A DNA stretch of 6,842 nucleotides, from NCBI GenBank assembly GCA_959596495.1, contig CAUFXK010000091.1, positions 1-6,842 on the forward strand. The letters are read 5' to 3'. A program made the translations under genes and the position numbers. Positions 5,528-6,842 of the stretch are shown one piece after another. This stretch comes from an uncultured Collinsella sp. Its GTDB lineage: Bacteria > Actinomycetota > Coriobacteriia > Coriobacteriales > Coriobacteriaceae. Under the pieces are notes generated by a model that did not search any database, was not told where the DNA came from, and saw only the letters and a program-made list of their open reading frames with translations. Numbering within the stretch: position 1 is the first letter of the stretch; every line of letters begins with the position of its first letter.

Positions 5528-6715
5528 TCACTCCAAGCCAAGCAATCGTTTGTAGGCATCGAGGCCCTTGAGTAGGATTTCCTCGTCGAAGAGCATACTA
5601 TCGGTATGCAGAGCGCTTGTGGCATAGGCTGGGCAGCCATCAGCGTCGATCGGGTTTTCTTGTCCCTCTGGCACGCCCGTGCCCAGCAAGAAAAACACGC
5701 CCGGCAGATGGCGCTGATAGAACGCGAAATCCTCGGCGATTAGCAGCGGCTCATCCACGAGTTGCAGCTCGGACAAGGCAGGCGCAATGTGGGCGAACAG
5801 CTCGGGGTCGTTATCGACCGGCGGATAGCCCTCGGCAAAGTCGAGATCATACGTGCAGCCCGTTGCGGCACAGGCATCGTCCAGCACGCGGCGCACTCCT
5901 TCGCGCGCCCGGTCGAACATACCGTCCGTAAACACGCGCAAGCTGCCCGCGACATGGGCCTCCCCCGCCACCGCGTTGCAAACCGTACCGGCCTGCAGCA
6001 GGCCGAACTTACCAATGCAAGGCTCGTCGGCACCCAACTCGTCCATGAGCTCGCGCTCGGAAACCAAGAACTTGGCCGCTGCCAGCGCGGCATCATGCGA
6101 TTCCTCGACTGGAACGCCGTAGGTCTTGGCGATATGGATGCTCGCGCCATGGATATGAATGTGCGTCTCGCTTGAGCGCGCCAGCAGCGGACCAGGGCAG
6201 CTCGCCAACGTGCCGGCAGGCAGATCGGGCCACACGTGGAAGCCAAAGATGCGATCCGCCCCATAGCGCTCGAACACGCCGCTCTCGCACACCGTCTTGG
6301 CACCACCGGTCGTTTCCTCGGCAGGCTGGAACACAAAGAGCACGTTGCGCTTGATGGCACCCGGCTGCTCACGAATCATGCGATCGACATACGTCGCGGC
6401 GGCAAGCGCCATGGCCATGTGACCGTCGTGACCGCACGCATGCATCTTACCGGGATGCGTCGAGGCAAAGGCCGCGCCCGTTGCCTCCGCGATGGGCAGG
6501 GCGTCCATGTCGGCGCGAATCGCCGTGGCATGCGCGGCGCCCGTGCCGGCATCGAAGAAAGCGCAGACGCAGCTGGGGCACGGATGGGTTACTTCACAGG
6601 TAAGCGAGGCGAGCACGCCCTCGATATAGGCTATGGTTTGAGGAAGATCGAAATCGAGCTCCGGAATGCGGTGCAAGTCGCGCCGATAGCGACGAAGTTC
6701 TTGGAGCTCGGTCAT
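5528..6715 (-). CDS. M20-family amidohydrolase (N-acyl amino acid / hippurate hydrolase type)
   Basis: A 395-residue metal-dependent cytosolic hydrolase of the M20D peptidase family, the group of N-acyl-L-amino acid amidohydrolases, hippurate hydrolases and N-acetyl-diaminopimelate deacetylases. Order of features: RRDLHRIPELDFDLPQT (11-27), IRADMDALPI (67-76), HACGHDGHM (92-100, Cys94 and His96 as metal ligands), FQPAEETTGGAK (129-140, catalytic and metal Glu133/Glu134), FGFHVWPDLPAG (158-169, His160) and the final ligand His370 in LHTD. The dimerisation (lid) domain lies at about 180-295. Length is normal for the family and all expected metal ligands are present, so it should be active. The substrate cannot be set from sequence. 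The ATG at 6715 is preferred because AAAGGA is six bases upstream; in-frame ATGs at 6745, 6739 and 6730 have poorer sites. It is followed directly by the small membrane protein gene. Confidence 0.92.
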   Translation of the reverse strand: MTELQELRRYRRDLHRIPELDFDLPQTIAYIEGVLASLTCEVTHPCPSCVCAFFDAGTGAAHATAIRADMDALPIAEATGAAFASTHPGKMHACGHDGHMAMALAAATYVDRMIREQPGAIKRNVLFVFQPAEETTGGAKTVCESGVFERYGADRIFGFHVWPDLPAGTLASCPGPLLARSSETHIHIHGASIHIAKTYGVPVEESHDAALAAAKFLVSERELMDELGADEPCIGKFGLLQAGTVCNAVAGEAHVAGSLRVFTDGMFDRAREGVRRVLDDACAATGCTYDLDFAEGYPPVDNDPELFAHIAPALSELQLVDEPLLIAEDFAFYQRHLPGVFFLLGTGVPEGQENPIDADGCPAYATSALHTDSMLFDEEILLKGLDAYKRLLGLE

Positions 6716-6748
6716 AAAGGATCCTTTCATGGGGGGCATATCCATTCA

Positions 6749-6773
6749 CACAATATTGTGACGCAGGATTGTG
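6749..6773. promoter_or_regulatory. Operator-like palindrome upstream of the amidohydrolase gene
   Basis: CACAATATTGTG at 6749-6760 is a perfect 12-bp palindrome, and a third ATTGTG half-site follows at 6768-6773. It lies between the likely promoter (6812-6840) and the start at 6715, where a bound repressor could block transcription. The regulator is not in this window. Confidence 0.5.
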
Positions 6774-6811
6774 GCACCCTTGTTTCTAGCATATCCCTGC
6801 ATTTTTTAAAC

Positions 6812-6840
6812 GTTATATACGAATACTCTTGTTTGGTAAA
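6812..6840 (-). promoter_or_regulatory. Sigma-A-like promoter for the amidohydrolase/membrane-protein pair
   Basis: On the minus strand TTTACC (6835-6840) and TATAAC (6812-6817) are separated by exactly 17 bases in AT-rich DNA. Transcription would begin near 6805, leaving a leader of about 90 bases to the ATG at 6715. That leader can form a weak hairpin (GCAGG/CCTGC, 6763-6767 and 6796-6800) and contains the CACAATATTGTG palindrome. Confidence 0.55.
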
Positions 6841-6842
6841 GT

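Noticed and set aside
5740..6372. Minus-strand open frame of 210 codons inside the amidohydrolase gene
   Set aside because: It is in a different frame from the intact M20 enzyme with all metal ligands; its Arg/Ser/Cys-rich translation is typical of a shadow.
6763..6808. Plus-strand GCAGG/CCTGC stem followed by TTTTTT, resembling a terminator
   Set aside because: The stem is only five pairs with a very long loop, and no plus-strand gene lies upstream. The T-run is better seen as AT-rich DNA at the minus-strand promoter.

Overview
The window looks like chromosome from a high-GC, gut-type actinobacterium. A Coriobacteriia member close to Collinsella is my best guess. It rests on base composition, the style of the proteins (a PcsB/CwlO-like secreted coiled-coil protein, an HTH plus Ser/Thr kinase pair, an FxLYD protein) and Gram-positive ribosome binding sites. 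No marker gene proves it. I see no mobile element, CRISPR array, tRNA or rRNA.

Layout, left to right. (1) 1-388, minus: the N-terminal part of an ATP-grasp ligase resembling D-aspartate ligase (peptidoglycan cross-bridge type), cut by the window edge. (2) 389-622: a divergent intergenic region. (3) 623-1255, plus: a MOSC-domain protein. (4) 1256-1489: an intergenic region rich in AAGTTGAAC-type dyads. (5) 1490-2623, plus: a secreted coiled-coil protein with a C-terminal lysozyme-like domain, followed by a strong intrinsic terminator shared with the convergent gene. (6) 2661-5037, minus: an apparent three-gene operon, transcribed in the order membrane-anchored FxLYD-type protein, XRE-like HTH protein, Hanks-type Ser/Thr kinase with three C-terminal membrane segments. 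(7) 5202-6715, minus: an M20-family amidohydrolase followed, with translational coupling, by a small three-helix membrane protein. (8) 6716-6842: the promoter and operator region of that pair.

Several genes concern the cell envelope: cross-bridge ligase, secreted putative muralytic protein, membrane kinase module. The most unusual structure is a perfect 14-bp inverted repeat (5043-5056 / 5083-5096) just before the FxLYD gene. In the transcript it would bury the Shine-Dalgarno sequence in a long stem, suggesting translational control of the kinase operon. No complete novel defence or mobile system is visible. The FxLYD/HTH/kinase module with its hairpin leader is the best candidate for undescribed biology.
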